Assembly: GCA_032173965.1 (NCBI GenBank)
Contig: JAVUNC010000004.1
Span: 58,837,501 to 58,901,500 of the forward strand
Source: Sitta carolinensis
Lineage: Eukaryota; Chordata; Aves; Passeriformes; Sittidae
Direction: 5' to 3'
Length of the DNA stretch: 64,000 bases
Below the pieces are notes generated by a model. It was not told where the DNA came from. It saw nothing but the letters and a program-made list of their open reading frames with translations, and did not search any database. The stretch's first letter is position 1; each line of letters begins with the position of its first letter. This document shows, one piece after another, positions 1 through 17,800 of the stretch. Both the position numbers and the translations under genes were made by a program.

Positions 1-3922
<3,922 letters not shown>

Positions 3923-4328
3923 TGACTAGCAGTGGAGATGTCATCTCGGGATCCAGGCCACCCGCTTGGAGATGACGTGTGTTCTGAAGTTACCACTTAC
4001 ACTGATTTGTAGCTTTTGGAAGGTCTGAACAGTTTCGAGGTTATGTTTGGAACTGGTGTATGCATACACAGAGATCCCAGTCCTGCATGGTGCCAGTTGT
4101 TCTCTGCCCTGCTTGATGCTCAGAAGCCAAGGGTTCTAAAGGGTACCTTGAGTGACTGGGTCCAGCGTGCATGCATGTACAAAGCACATAAAACAGTGTT
4201 TCACTTGCAGGATGTTTGCAACAGGTTGAAAATTAATCCCGGATTTCCCTGTTCATACTCCTTGTCTGCTGATGGAGACAGGAGTGGGAAGGAATACAGA
4301 TCTCTCTTCTTCTCCCATTGCAACAGTG

Positions 4329-4334
4329 AATAAA
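4329..4334 (+). promoter_or_regulatory. AATAAA hexamer downstream of exon 3
   Basis: A canonical AATAAA lies about 400 bp after the in-frame TGA that would be reached if exon 3 were read through. It could serve as the polyadenylation signal of an exon-3-terminated OPRM1 transcript. A/T-rich introns contain such hexamers by chance, so the assignment is tentative. Confidence 0.3.
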
Positions 4335-5251
4335 AAGATAAAAACCTGCTTGTTCACTTTTGATTGATGTACTAAGGCCTACCTGGCCTGAAAGTCATGC
4401 AAGAGATAAATGAAGGCTTGTCCACATGCAGTTCTTGTGGTGAATATGTGGTGAATAAGGAGGGATTAGATTTATTTATATATATATGAAAATATATACA
4501 CACATGTTAAATATTAATGTGCCATTTTGCCATTTCTTGTACACCAAGTAAATACCTTTTCCATGTAGAAAAAGCCTTTAAGAAGTAGGGATTTTATGGC
4601 ACACCAGATATCAAGAGTGGGGTCTTTTTGTTATTCAGCCAGCCCATTTTCTCATAGTTTTTTGTAAAGAAGCTCTTTTGTAAATGTTGAATATCCATGG
4701 TCCCATGCTTAGTCTTGGGAATTTCCAAGCTCCGTCTTTCAGCAAAACATGAAAGCAAATCTTAACATTCATGAAAGTAATTTATGCACATTACAAGTAC
4801 TAGAAGAAGTTTGAGTTGTCTCTGTAATTCCTTAAAAATAAGAACAAAAAGCATAAGCCTTGGTTATGCCTTGCCATATCACCTCTCAGCAATATACTTA
4901 GGTTTCTCATGCACCAGTTTCTCACTGCTGCCACTTCAGCCACAAGCTGGCAGCCTCCTCGCGGTGCAGAACTCAGAGGCTTCTGGTGAAAGCAGCTACC
5001 TGCCTGACACTCAGCTGCTGCCAGATAGCCCAAATAAGAGTATTCCCATCTCCAAGGAGACTAAACAGTAGTTGCACCACAAAAGAGGAGGGAAGTCTAA
5101 AGGGAGAAGGGCTAAAGCAAGAGGCTTTATTAAGCATCAACAGTCAGCATTGTTCTCCAGTGTCTGATTCATACATGCCAAACCATGGCCTGTGAAATCG
5201 GCACCTGCTCAGTCTGGTGGTGAAGCAGAACTGCCAAACTTGGCATAGGTG

Positions 5252-5292
5252 CACGTATATATGTATGTATATGTATGTATGTATGTATGTAT
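5252..5292. repeat. (GTAT)n / (GTATAT)n microsatellite
   Basis: An imperfect tetranucleotide tract built of GTAT units with interspersed TATA, lying within OPRM1 intron 3. It is likely length-polymorphic. It also accounts for the low-complexity open frames seen on both strands at this place. Confidence 0.85.
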
Positions 5293-8200
5293 TGTAGTAT
5301 TCGCTAGGTGTAGCAAATTAATACATTCATCTGTTAATAAGGCATTTGTCATCCTCAATGGAGTCATGTCATGTGTCCTAATGTGTCCCATGAGTTTTGT
5401 GCATGTGTCTGACAACAAGATTGTATTTCTGTCTAGTACAATTCCAGCTTTTTAGGGAGCAGTGTGTATGCACTCATTTTCTGCATTTAGTTATATATCT
5501 TTGTATTACTTCTAAGAGAGCTGTAGCCTTCTAAACTTTTACCCATAGAAAAGATTGATGCCTATAGGCTGAGTGAAATAAAATCTGTTTCCCTGAGCAC
5601 TGAGCAAGCACAGAATAGAAGATGACGTTTTCTAGAGAGCTATTTCAGCCTACACCACCAAGAGAGAGACATCCTGCTGGGGCACAAATGGAGCAAGCAA
5701 GTGAAATGATCTTGAGATTGGCAATAAAGAGGAAGCTAATCCTGTAGTAGGGGTCTTTGCTGGTTAGGGAAAGGTTTTTTCCTTCAGGGAATAGTGATGA
5801 AATAAATTAGTTATGAAGAAATAAAGCATGTGTAAAGAGAAGGGAAGGGAAAGACACTAAAGAGAAAGGGAGGTGAGAGGAAGAATGCTGAGGAGGAAGG
5901 GAAATAAAAGGAATGAGGTCCAAGCAAAGCAGTAAGGATGGAAACTGAAGCAAAAGCCAATCCAGATGGAACAAAACAGGTGTAGTCAGAGCTGGAAGAA
6001 ATTGTATGACTGTTTTGGTAGCTCTTCCTAGCAACTAACCATCAGTTTTCCCCAGAGCCAGGGAGAAGAAGACAGCACTCAGATAGATGTTTGCATGTTT
6101 AGGTATCTGAAGGACTCTGGAGTGGCCAACTGCTCTTCCCTCTCCACCATCCCTGCAGTCCTTGCTTTGGCAGCTGCTGATGCTGCCATTGGTTTATTTC
6201 TGCCAGATGTGCTCCCTGAATGCTGACCTGGGCCTTCTCCCTGGAGTTCAGCTCAGCAGCTATTTGGTACAGTCTTTTTCACTCTCCACGATGTCTATAG
6301 AATACATTCACAGCAAGACATGTTCAAAGCTTAATATTAAACTTAATTTTTTTTCTCCAGCAAACATTTCTGTAAGAGACATCTTTTGATGTCTGCTTTG
6401 ATCAGAATGAGAGACAAGATTGTTGAACTAGTCTACACTAAAAAGGCTCTCTGGAATAGTAACTACAAGTGTAATACCTAACATTTTTATATTATTTTAA
6501 ACACAAAAAGCCCTAGAGTGAATGCAACTTTAGCTCTTAGTAAAAAAAAAAGAAAACAATCCCCCAGACAAACCAGTATTTACTCACATAGTGAGATTCT
6601 ATAAATTCTATGGACAGGGTGTTCTTTTTACAGGTAAGTGCTTTCTGTAAAAGAAAGACTCGCTTGTGTATCTATTGATTGAAGTATACTGACAAGCTCT
6701 TTCTTGTATACACAAGGAGAGCATTTGGTATGAATTCTAATTGCATGGCTGTGTAGTACTTGGCACACTTCATATAATTTTCTAAGAAACAGATGTTCTA
6801 CAAGTTGCTTTTTTGCCAAGTGAGATTTCCTTTCTCCTTCTTGAGTTAATGAGGACTGCAAAGCTCAATCGCTTAAGACCTAACACTCTTAAAGTATTTA
6901 AAAGCATTTAGAATTGACAGTCTTAAGTATTTAAGTTGTTGGAAGGAACAACAGTGTCTTCTATCAGTTCAAAATATTCATATTATTTTATTTATTCATT
7001 TTATCAATATTATTCAATATTCATATTTTCATTAAAAATATTAATATTATTCTGAGTTAATATACTGGCCTTTGGCCTACTTTGTGGCTCCTTGGCATTA
7101 CTAAAATGTCTAGATTCATAGTTACACGAATGGTTATGGTTTTAGTCATCAGGAGGGTTTATGCAATCTTATCAGTGCATTTGCATGGAGAAGGAGTGAT
7201 GTAATCCTGGGGGCAAAAAAATGCTTGAAAAGCAAAACTGCTTTTTTTGAACTTTCCTCTGTATGACCAAGTATTGGCAGGGGAGGGAAATGAAGGACCA
7301 AACAGCAGCTTTTGCAAATGGCTGAGGGTTCTTGATGTTGTTGATATTAACCGATTTGTCTCAAAATCTTGGCAAGTATTGAAATAGCTTTCACTTCATA
7401 TACTCAGAGACTCTGCATCAATTTATCTCTGAGATTAAAAGAAGGTTTAACTTTTTAAATGTAAAATATAAAAAATTGATAGTTGTTTTCACCTGAAAAA
7501 TAAGTTTGTGCTAGTATCTATGTGTTAATAACAAAAAATCCTAAATAATTAGGGAACTGGATTATTAATAATTATAGAAATCCGAGAAATTTGTTTCAGT
7601 GGATTAGTTTCTTTGTGACCCATTTCATAGCTGCTTTTATAGCAGCTTCACCTGAATGTATCTAAGCAACTAAGCAAATTATGTATAAGCACATCTTCAG
7701 GACTATGTAGTCATCCTGTGTGTAACTCTTCAATTTTGGCTTCTGACGCTTTCTTGTCAACTACTGAAATGTCTAAATGCCCTAATAGAAACTCTAAATC
7801 CTGCCTGTATGTTGAAAATGAGGCCTCAGATACTTTCAATAACAAAAGGCTCAGCCCTGAAAGCTTTGCCTTTACTGCCTGGATTGGCAGCCACATGTAG
7901 AAATAAAAATTATATTGGATTCAAGAAATTTTTTTTAAGTTAAAACAAGGGAAAATTGAAGGCTATTTTCACTTTGATCAAACAAATGAAGTGTTTTCTT
8001 ACTCCTTCATTTTCCTTGTGCAGTATGACCCATTGTGAACAAATATGGGGAATGCTGGTGATTCCTGTTGCAGAAACATGAAAAAAAAAAAAAAATGGAC
8101 AGCTTCCTGTCAGATTCACATCTACCTGTATTAACAAGGAATGGCCTTCCTGTGTATTTTTAGAAAATTAATGTATCTCCTTTGTGAATTAGAATGCATT

Positions 8201-9065
8201 TCACTAGTCATTTTGAAATAGTAATTTAGTAATTTTGGTTTCTTAAAAAGCCTGTTTCTGCCAAGATAGTGGCATCTATGGAACACTTTGTCTAACTTAA
8301 ATAGATCCTTAAAACTGGGCTTTTGTAGCTGATATGCGCTGACATGGGCTCTTTATGAATCTCCAGGCATCAGTATCTCTGCTTTTCATTCCATAAACCC
8401 TTGATTTGCAGAGTCTCCCACCCAGCTCTCAGCAGGTTCTGGCACAAAATTTGCTGAGCAAAAAGGGGTTACAGCCTTTCAAGATGTGCTGTGCAGTAAG
8501 CAGGTTTTCCTGATGAAAACATCTGCAGTGCTGCCCTGCCTGCGTGCAAGTAGGACTCGGCATGGAGGCTGTGGACACGCAGGGCTGAGAGGTTGTTGGG
8601 TTTGTTTGCTGATGTAAGTCCACCTCACACAGAATGTAAACTGGACTATAACTGAGAATTCAACAGTTAGACACTCTGCTGATATGAGCACAGAATGTAT
8701 TCAACTAAAATATTAATTCCCCTGTAACTGCCACAGAAAGAATACAGAAAAGGAGCAAAATTTTTCCATGCTCAAGAAATTCATAGAGTTTCACCCTAGA
8801 AAGAGCATAACTGGCTTGATGTGAAGTATATTCTAATCCAAATTTCAGACCTACTAATGTTTCTTTGTCATCATTTCCTCTGTTGCTTCATGGCAAAAGC
8901 ATAGTCTTGCCTTTCTCTGGGCTGTATGCTTAAGCTTTATACATCAGGACAGTAGCTGCAAATGAGAAATAAATTCCTCCTGAAAAGAACACACACACAC
9001 ACAAACTTGTGGGTGGGAAGATATCAAGCAATTGTTCATAGTATTTGCAATTTCTTTCCTTTCAG

Positions 9066-9104
9066 TTGGAACTTCAAGAAGCTGAAACTACTCCACTGCC
9101 GTGA
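9066..9104 (+). CDS. OPRM1: Mu-type opioid receptor, coding exon 4 (terminal 12 residues and stop)
   Basis: After a good pyrimidine tract and the acceptor TTTCAG (AG at 9064-9065), 39 bases read LELQEAETTPLP followed by TGA (9102-9104). The human MOR-1 tail encoded by exon 4 is LENLEAETAPLP, the same length and ending. The joining phase is also right: exon 3 ends on a complete CAG codon and this exon begins on a complete TTG codon. The threonine in the ETxP context, a reported phosphorylation site in mammalian MOR-1, is kept, and an extra Thr follows it. The exon is too short to stand out as an open frame and was found by reading for the tail motif. Twelve codons are little evidence alone, but identity of nine residues plus splice site, phase, strand and position make it convincing. 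Confidence 0.93.
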   Translation: MELQEAETTPLP

Positions 9105-11459
9105 CAGGGTCTCCTGCTGCATGACCCTCAGAGCAGTTGCCACTGCTGCAGTGTGCTAGTGGATATGTAGGATATGCTTTCCCTCAAAAAAAAAAAAAAA
9201 AAAAAAAAAGTACCACAGAGGAAAGTGCCTGCTTTTCGGGTCTGTCACAAATTGCTTCTGCAGCACATCTGCATTGCACATAACAGAAGAAGGAAATGTA
9301 ACATCGAGCAGAGCTGGGAGATACGGGGCCCTCCCAGGCTCCAGTGTTCAAAGCAGTCCTGCTTACCAGGAGCACATACATCAGTCTAAAACAAAGCCTG
9401 TAGCAACCTGACATGCTCTTGGTAAGTTAAAATAGGTTGGAAACAGGAATTCAAAAGCTAGACAACTCTAGTTTGAAAAATAAGGTGAGCTTTTGAGGAC
9501 AGAAAATAATGGGATATGAGGTTGTAATACTGTTGGGTACACTCTTTACTCTTAAAATTTATTTGTAGAAGTGTTTTCTGTGCAGGTTATTTGCCTGCTG
9601 AAGTCTCACAAGGTCATGTAGAACAACACATTTCTAGTTCAAGAGGTCTTGTGAGGGTTGCATGTTCTGCAGTTTCAAAAGAAAATATTTCTTTCAGTGA
9701 TCCCTTATAGAAAAAAAAAAAAAAAAGAAAAATAAAGAAAAACTCCAAGCTTCATCCTCTTCTATTTCACATGTATTACAAAAGAATTTAAAATCAAAAC
9801 AATGAGTTATCACTTTTTCTAAAAGAGATGAGTAAATGAAAGTATTCTACATTGTTATTGATTGTCAAATGACCCCCAAAACAGCATATATTAACATAAA
9901 TTTCTTTGTGAATAAAAATGTAGCTATAAGCCTGTCAGAGATTGCACAGGCTGATGATGTCTTCTCTTTCAAGTAGTTTCTCAAATTTCAGCTGCTCTGT
10001 CAGCAGCATTTTCAATTTGTAAGTAAACGACAGCCCCTATGTGAAGTACTTGGAGCAGGTAATGCATTAGACGTTTTTTAAGAAAGAAATTTTAAATTAC
10101 AATTTGTTAGACAGCTATTTTTTCTTAACCAAACCCATAGTATGTTTGCTTTTTTAATTATTATAATACCCTTGCATCTGCATTTTGTACTAGCTGCTAA
10201 AACACATTAAGATTTCAGGAAGAAACATTGTGCTGCAGCAAATGCCTTCTTAGTTGTTTTCCAGTATGAAAATTAGAAATATCCATGTAGATAATTTGTG
10301 GTGCAATGGTATTTTCTAGACATTATTTGTTACTTGCTTTGTAAATAAATCATCAGTAGTTAACTGGGGGAAAATGTACTTTGATGAATTTAAGTGTATT
10401 CTGAAATACTATATGGAACAGGGGTGGTTTTTTTGTCTTTTTCTTTCTGCAGCCAAAATGTATTTCTTATTTTCATTGTTAAAGTCTGTGTAACAATAAG
10501 GTTATAGTGTTAAATTGTTTTTTTCTGCCTTAGACTGCATAATAAAGATTGAAGACCAAATCTTTGCAAGTTGTAAATTAAAGGATTATTTGAGTTTCAT
10601 CACTGTGTTGCAGCTAAATATGTAGCCTATGTATCAGCAGAATATGAAGCTAAATATAACAAAAGTGCCTTAATTTTTTTCTCTTTCCATTGAAAATTCC
10701 ACTGTGTGGTCATATGGATTTATGTTTAGTTCTCTGTTAGTTTAGCTGTTTCACCTGAGTCATCATTAAAGTTTAAACTAGAGTCATCACCATTCTAAGA
10801 GGTTTTGCATCAAATTTTTAAACAGCATAAGATAGGCACTTGGAAGAGTTTGATACATTGTTTTGCACCACACAGCAGTATTATTTAAATAACAAAACTA
10901 ACATAGAATACACTAGATTTAAATGGACTAACATCCTATGACATCATTACTACCTGATGGATTCAGAGTAGTCTGACATGTTCACATACAACAATCAAAA
11001 AATTTTAAAATATTGAATGAATATATAGAAAATCTTAACTGATAGACCAAAAAGGTGTTTAAGTAAACTTAAGATCATAGTTTTGTGAGTAGTCAAAAGT
11101 TCAGCTTTCACAAAATTTACGTAATTAATTGAAGCCTTTATTTCCTCTTTACTTTGCATGAAGCACACAGGCAAAATACTGTGACTTGCCAGCAGACAGC
11201 CAAATATTTTTAAAGACGCTTTCTGTTTCTGCAATCCAACAATTGAGAAACCTGACTGTAAATATGTTTAGCAGTAATAATGTTGTAGCCTTGATGGTTT
11301 AAGGATATGAGGAAGTAGATTTTATTAGAGCACTAGAAAAAGTAAGAAAAATGTCTTTTTTTCCCGTAAGGCTTCGATGTTCAATGGTAGTGCTTTGCAG
11401 TAAGTAGCGTATTATTACACAACTTTTGTATCTGTGTTGTAAACCTTTAATAAAAATGT
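9105..11459 (+). other. OPRM1: OPRM1 3' UTR and downstream flank
   Basis: No further coding similarity is visible after the TGA at 9102. The stretch contains a 24-base A run (9186-9209), a second A-rich run around 9710-9745 and AATAAA hexamers at 9731, 9911, 10344 and 10541. Any of these could end the transcript, and the one at 10541 is the last before the CR1 fragment at about 11460. The true 3' end cannot be fixed from sequence. Confidence 0.5.
9186..9209. repeat. A24 homopolymer in the OPRM1 3' UTR
   Basis: An uninterrupted run of 24 adenines starts about 80 bp after the OPRM1 stop codon. There is no AATAAA directly before it and no clear SINE or LINE body. It could be the remnant of a retrotransposed tail or a slippage-expanded homopolymer. 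Confidence 0.9.
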
Positions 11460-12062
11460 TTCTGTTTCTTGTGGATTTGCACTCAACCCCATTGTTCATG
11501 TTTGTGATGAAAACATTAAATAGCACTGATCCCAAACAGACCCCTGAGGGAGACCATTTGTCACTGATGTCCATCTGGACACTGAGCCTTAGACCACTAC
11601 TCTTTGGGTGTGGCTGTCCAAGCAGTTTCTCCTCTGTTAAACACTCCACCCATCAAAGCCACATGTGCCCAATTTAGAAAGAAGGATATTGTGGGAGACC
11701 ATGTCAAAAGTCTTTCCCGTGTCCAGACAGAGTGGCCCTTCTCTAATCCACTGAGGTAGTCACTCCATCGTAGAAGGCCACAAGGTAGGTCAGGCAGGAT
11801 TTGCCCTTGTTGAAGCCATACAGGCTGTCCCAAATCACCTCCCTGTCCCACATGTGCCTTGACATAACTTCTAGGAGTTCCGTGATGTTCCCAGACACAG
11901 AGGTGAGGCTGATGTGTTGGTTCTCAGAAGCCTCCTTTCTACCCATTTTAAAGACAGGTGCAATATTTCCCTTTTTCCAGTCACCTGACTGTTGTGACTT
12001 TTCAAATATGATGGAGAATGTCTTGGCAATTACATCAGCCAATTCCCTATTTACTTGAAGGA
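11460..12062 (-). mobile_element. CR1 LINE fragment, internal reverse-transcriptase region
   Basis: Read on the minus strand, this stretch resembles the reverse-transcriptase part of CR1 ORF2. Phrases such as [46 protein letters not shown] and, after frame shifts, LGSVLFNVFI occur in the expected order. The frame is broken by stops and indels, so this is a dead copy. Both ends are approximate, and the 3' terminal region typical of CR1 is missing. It lies between OPRM1 and IPCEF1. Confidence 0.85.
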
Positions 12063-14386
12063 GTCTCTATATAAGGGAAGAGGAAAACTGAAGAGATTTT
12101 CTACTTAAATATCCCTTGACAAGAGGTGGGCCATTCTGGAGTTGATATTTTTCACTGCAGAGATAAACTCCATGAACCCAAGTCTCTTTGTGTGAGTTTG
12201 TCTCTCTTGAAGCTGGAATGTAGCTGAGTGTAACTGCAGAAGCTTTAGCAGAAGAAATATGCAGCTGAGTTGGATTTGAGCTGACTTGTGCCAGTTCACT
12301 CAGCTAAAAAACGGGAAGGAAGAGCTCAACAGCTGGACTCCCTGTCTTTCTGGCTTTCTTGTTAATAAAGTCAAGGCAGCAGGAGTAGGCTTACCTGTGC
12401 TACATGCGTCTGACTCTCATTTTGAATAATGGGAAGAAACCTTAGAAATATACATCATGCCCTTCTGTACCTGCAAATTAATAAAAAAATAGGGCATTTA
12501 TATTAGATTGAGTCATGGGCAAAACAGTCTCAACTAATTCTTGCTAATTAACCATAAGGGTTCAGGTAATCGGGAAAAACCCTGGAAATAACTGTGTGCC
12601 AACTGCAGTGGTAAAAATCCTGCTTTGGTGGCCTCCAGTGGGTCCCTGGCACAGTGAGGGTTGCCTGCAGATACCGTCTTCTAGGGGGTGTCCCTGTCCT
12701 TGCTCCTTATTTTTCACAGATTTTGATATGTTGGCGTCTTTTTTGATCAAAGCAGTTTTCTATACAAGGTCAGTGTTTTGCAAAATATACAGAAAAACAG
12801 TTTAGCTCTGATTTTCCAAAGACCATTCAATAATCCTTTTTTTAAGTGACCTACTTCTGTGTTACTTGATTTTCTCAGAAATGTTTTTAAGATTGTGTTC
12901 TCTTGAATACCTTTTTGTACAAACAAACTGTAAGATGTTATTTCAGTTTTTGCTTTGCATCAAACATTTTCTTGAACGTGTAGGATCAAAGTGATGACTT
13001 GTGTCAGGACTGTTAACTGCCTGGAAAATATATCATCTGGGAATTGCCAGTACTGAAATCTCCAAAGCAGGTGATAAGATCAGCACTTTAGTTTCTACTG
13101 GGATCCAGCTCCTAATTTGACCAGCTGCTGTTTCTTCTGGTCTTTTTAAAATTTTCTCTTGATTAGTGATTCCATGTACTATATTTTTTGGAATAAAGTG
13201 AAGGCAAAAGTGCTTGGACATATATTCATATATTTTTGGCTGAGCTTTTTACCTGACACAGAATCTTATTATTCTCCTTTTTTTCCCCCCTGCCACAGAT
13301 TTCCAACAACTAGTTATTTTCTTTTAATTTTTCAAGGAAGCAATATATTTGTGAATAAGATGCAGTTAAGTTCAGGATCATCTGAATTCTTTCACTTCTT
13401 ACCAATTCTGTGAATGTACATACTCAAACCTCTTATATTAAATGTTTGCTTGGTTTACTCAATAGTGCAGAGATGATACAGGCTATTCAAATTTAATTGC
13501 TTTCTTTGTATTCCTTCACTGGGATATTTTCCTGAATCTGATGTTCCAAAGAGAAGAAAAAAGAACAGGAACAGGCAGGCTGCAGGCACATGCTGTTAAC
13601 ATGTAAATGATGCATCACATTGTTTCTGCACATCAATTTACTGTCACAGTCTCTTTCTGTAAATATCTATTTTATTTTTCCCTTGTAATGCTGTCAGTAG
13701 GCAGCATCAGAAGAACTCATGCTTCTCAAGAGTCCTGTACATTGAGTCAGAGAGATGAATACAACCTGGTAGATCCAAATGTGATGAGGAGTCTGATGAT
13801 GAAGGCAGATAAAACTTCTTGCTCTGGAAGGTTTACAAATCAAGATTGCTTCCATGTATCATAATGCAATTAGATAAAAACAGAGAATGGTATCATCATA
13901 ACAATGACTAACAAAAAAGTTATTATAAAATGTTTATGAGACTTTTATTTTCAAGAGAGGATCAGACCATATCTTAGTATCCACTTATGATGGATTCAAA
14001 TTTCATGCATTGACATTAATTCTTGGTAATGGAGAAGATGAATATCATTGCCAGATGAACTCTGAATGGGAGGCCTCCCATTGGTGTTGTTATTAGCTAT
14101 AACCTCCCTCTGTGCAGATGGTCTCTGGCTTAATGCAGTTCATTACAGAGCAACAGAAGATTATTTTTTTAAAGCATTTGATAGAACATTTATTTGCCTT
14201 TTATACTGCCATTGTCATCTCTGTAATTTGGAAGTTGAATATGGGATAATTTTCTTCTCTCCCAAGAAAACCATGCACTAGATGTGTCAGAGAATTTCTG
14301 TGGAAGTGGAAGTAGCAGTGGAATTACACGTGCTTGTAGCTGTGCACACTACCTGTACTTCTGCCTGTTGGTTGAGCTGAAGTACA
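12063..14386. other. Intergenic sequence, no gene seen
   Basis: I see A/T-rich sequence without splice-flanked coding similarity on either strand. Short open frames (for example 12596-12805 and 13607-13864) have no recognisable motifs. Confidence 0.6.
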
Positions 14387-14825
14387 ACCACAGAATCACA
14401 GAATCACTTAGGTGGGAAAAGAGCTCTAAGATCATCATGTCCAACCATTAACCCAGCACTCCCAAGCCTACCACTAAAGCACATCCTCAAGGGCTGTATC
14501 TACAAATTTTTTAAATACCTCCAGGTATCAGAACTCCACCACTTCCCTGGGCAGCCTGTTCCAATGATGGACAAGCCTTTGCATGAAACAAATCTTCCTA
14601 ATATCCAATGTAAACCTCTCCTGGCACAACTTAAGGCCGTTTCCTCTCATCCCAGCATTTGTTGCTTGGTAGAGGAGACCAACCCTTGCCTGGCTACACC
14701 CTCCTTTCAGGCAGTCATAGAAAGCAATAAGGTCTCCCGTGAGCCTCCTTTTCTCCAGGCTAAACACCCACAAGCTCCTTTAGCAACTTCTCCTAAGACC
14801 TGTGCTCCAGACCCTTCACCAGATG
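14387..14825 (-). mobile_element. CR1 LINE fragment, 3' end
   Basis: The left edge starts with the CR1 3' terminal repeat in reverse complement (cacagaatcacagaatca), followed by the standard 3' UTR stretch. On the minus strand it then encodes the C-terminal part of CR1 ORF2, recognisable by [31 protein letters not shown] and [12 protein letters not shown]. The copy is 5'-truncated at about 14825, as is usual for CR1, and is degraded. Confidence 0.92.
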
Positions 14826-17800
14826 GAAGTTTTAGTCCCTTTAATAGCAGGGGGTCCTTAAAGAGTCAGGAGAGGAATTGCAATCAGTAGGAAGTGAAAC
14901 AATGGCCAATCCAGGTGGCTCCCCGTATAGATATATACTAGAGACATTTTAGACAGAAGTGCATGAAGGTATAACAGGATTTCAACTTATTGAACCAAAA
15001 ATACCCTCCCTCCACACTTTTCTTAAAGCAAAACATCATGCCTTGGGATCACTTGGACTTGGTAAAAGACTAGTAGAATGCTTGTGTAGAAGGTCTGAAC
15101 AGAAGGTTGTAGCATTTGGGTTTGGCTTTCAAATCTCTGGATTGGTGAATTTGCCTGTGAGGGATGTGCAAAATGACATCTAAAGAAATCCTCACCATGT
15201 TTTGGTTTAAAAGTTATAATACAGGTCACTAGTTGCAGTAGATTTTAGGCAACAATGGCAAAATTTCAGCAAATCTCTTCCAGGCCCTAAACTAATATAC
15301 ATTAATAATAAAATTCAGTCTAGAAGTGAGTGAGAAGAAGAAAGCAAACAGCATAAGTAAATTAATTATGCAGGAAAATTCATTGAAATCAGTATTACCT
15401 GTAATGGAGTAAAGCTTAGGGCAAATTTTAAATGTCACTTAGGTGGTTATATACAAGCTGTCTTACTAAGGTTTCCCCTTTCTACTCCTTCAACCCCTTT
15501 CCCTTTAATATTACTGCCTCTGCTTTGTAGCTGCTGTTTTACCTTCTGTCTGGTGTAAGTTCAGTGGAACTACTGCTGCCTCTTCTCCAACACAGCAGCA
15601 ATCCTCTTTCTTATCCTATTCTTTTGTAGAAATGATTCTTCCTTTTAAGTGCATAGTTTCTAATAATGTGTTTGGTGGCTGCTGCTGGCTTTTAGCAGAG
15701 ATATCAATGAGAGTTTTAAAAGTATTACTTTTTTTTTAAGTTTATGATGAAAAGAAGAGTGAAATGAAATGTTACATAAAAATGTTATAAATTAAAAAAG
15801 TATAGTGAGTGTTCAATAGCATACAGGCTTTCTTCAAGCTCAAGGTGTTTTGTTGCCACCAATATCAGCACCTTTATCTGTGAATCTGTGGGTATGTATT
15901 AATTTATGTGTACTCCAGAAGAGGCTGCTGGATTAGAAAGGATTAATTGGAGCAATACAGAATAAATGTCTCTCTTTCATCTTGATCTGTACTACTTTTA
16001 TATTCCTCACTAATGTAGCACTTAGGATTCTGGTACTGCAGCTGCAGATTATTCCAAAACTTTCACTGAATCAAAAGAAAAACTCTATCTCTTTCTTCAG
16101 CTAATGCCAAAGGTGAATTTGGTGCAGTGGAATTAATTGGATGCTACATTAAGTACTGAATACAGGTTTGTGTATAGTTTTGGTTTTTTATCTTTAATGT
16201 AAATTTTGACAGACAGAGTAGGAGAAATTGTTGCAAAGATCCTCATCCAAAGTCATTTTACTGTGAAACTCTGTGAGGCTGCAGGTGGCATAAGACCCCA
16301 GAGATATCTATGTCTTTCTAGGCAGTTGTGCAATGTCTCTGTAGCTTCCCTTGAACTATAAACAGAATTTATCACTGTTTCCTATACAGGAGGTAGATAG
16401 TATATCAGGAAAGGTGCAAACTCACACAGTAGGATTTCATAATCTTCCAAAGTAACAAAAATCACTGCAAGACTGGAGAAACTGAATTATGAACATTGCC
16501 AAAAGTGTCATCATGGTTCAGGTCACACTCCAAAGTTCAGGCCCAGGGTGCTGGCCTGTTGCAGCTGCCTCTTACATACAAACATGTCTTTGGGAACTGA
16601 ACCTACTGCAGTTTCCCTAGTAACACCTTCCCATCCTGTCCCAACACCAGGATATGTTTTACTATGTCTGTGTGCTCTGCTTACCTTGCCAGGTAGTGTC
16701 TGAAACAAATGGAACTTGGGAACTGAGGCAGCTCTGCATCCTGTTTTTTCTCTCCATGGGATTCTCTTGCCTTGTGCCATTAAGCCAGTTCCAGATGTCA
16801 GCTGATGTGCTGTCTAGTCCTGCGTGGGCTGTGGCCCAGACAGGTCACCCTACAATCCTCCAGAGCAGCCATGCTTCTAAACCAGTCCTTACCTTCCTAC
16901 AGCTGAACTTTATTCCCAGGGGTTACTTCACACACTGGTTTTTTGTATGAACAGGTCTGTCACATACTCTGCCTTCATAATTTCTCTGAGTCCTTATGGG
17001 ATAGGCTTCCTTTCTCTCTTTAATGAGTGAAATTCCCACATCCTCTTTTGAAGATGTCATTTGTGTCACCGTCTCCAAAGTGCTGAGCTCTGTTTGCTGC
17101 CTCAGTCCTGAGCCTCTCATCTGCTTCTTCTAAATAGTACCAGCACCATAAGTCATTCTTTTTCTTGTGTTAGAAAACACATTTCAGAAACAACAGAGCA
17201 GCCTGAATTGCCTCATGTCATCAGCAGCAAGATGAACAGAATAAACTGTTTCACAGAAAACAAATTATGCTCATGATGAAATATCACATCTGTCTGGGAA
17301 GGTGATATGTGTGTTTTACAACAGTATGAAATCTGATTTGGAGCTCCTCCTGGCATTTATAGAGCAAAACTTCCAAATTTCACAGCAAATGACACCACTT
17401 TCAGAGTCATCTTCATAGCTGCTGTAACACACGATCTTAAGTGCTAGCCAAGGCAAACTGAATTTACTGTCTGTAAAAAAATAAGATTTAGAAAAATGCA
17501 CCTTAGAAACAAAGATTCTACTTCAGCAACAGGACTGCAAGAGCACAGGCAGGCCTGTCAATTACCAGGACATGGCTGCCACTGTAAGTGTTGAGGACAT
17601 TGGAAATGCCTCTGACTTTTCAGCTATTTTCTTGTGACACATCGTGATAGTGGCTTTGGGGTTTCACCAGGCATGCACAGAACATTTCACAAGGGACAGA
17701 AACATAGCATGGTCCTTAAGTGCTCGTCCCACAAAACAATCTCTTACATCTGAACCCTCAATTTTAGGGTGCTCTGCAAAACAGCATTAATAAATTGCTG

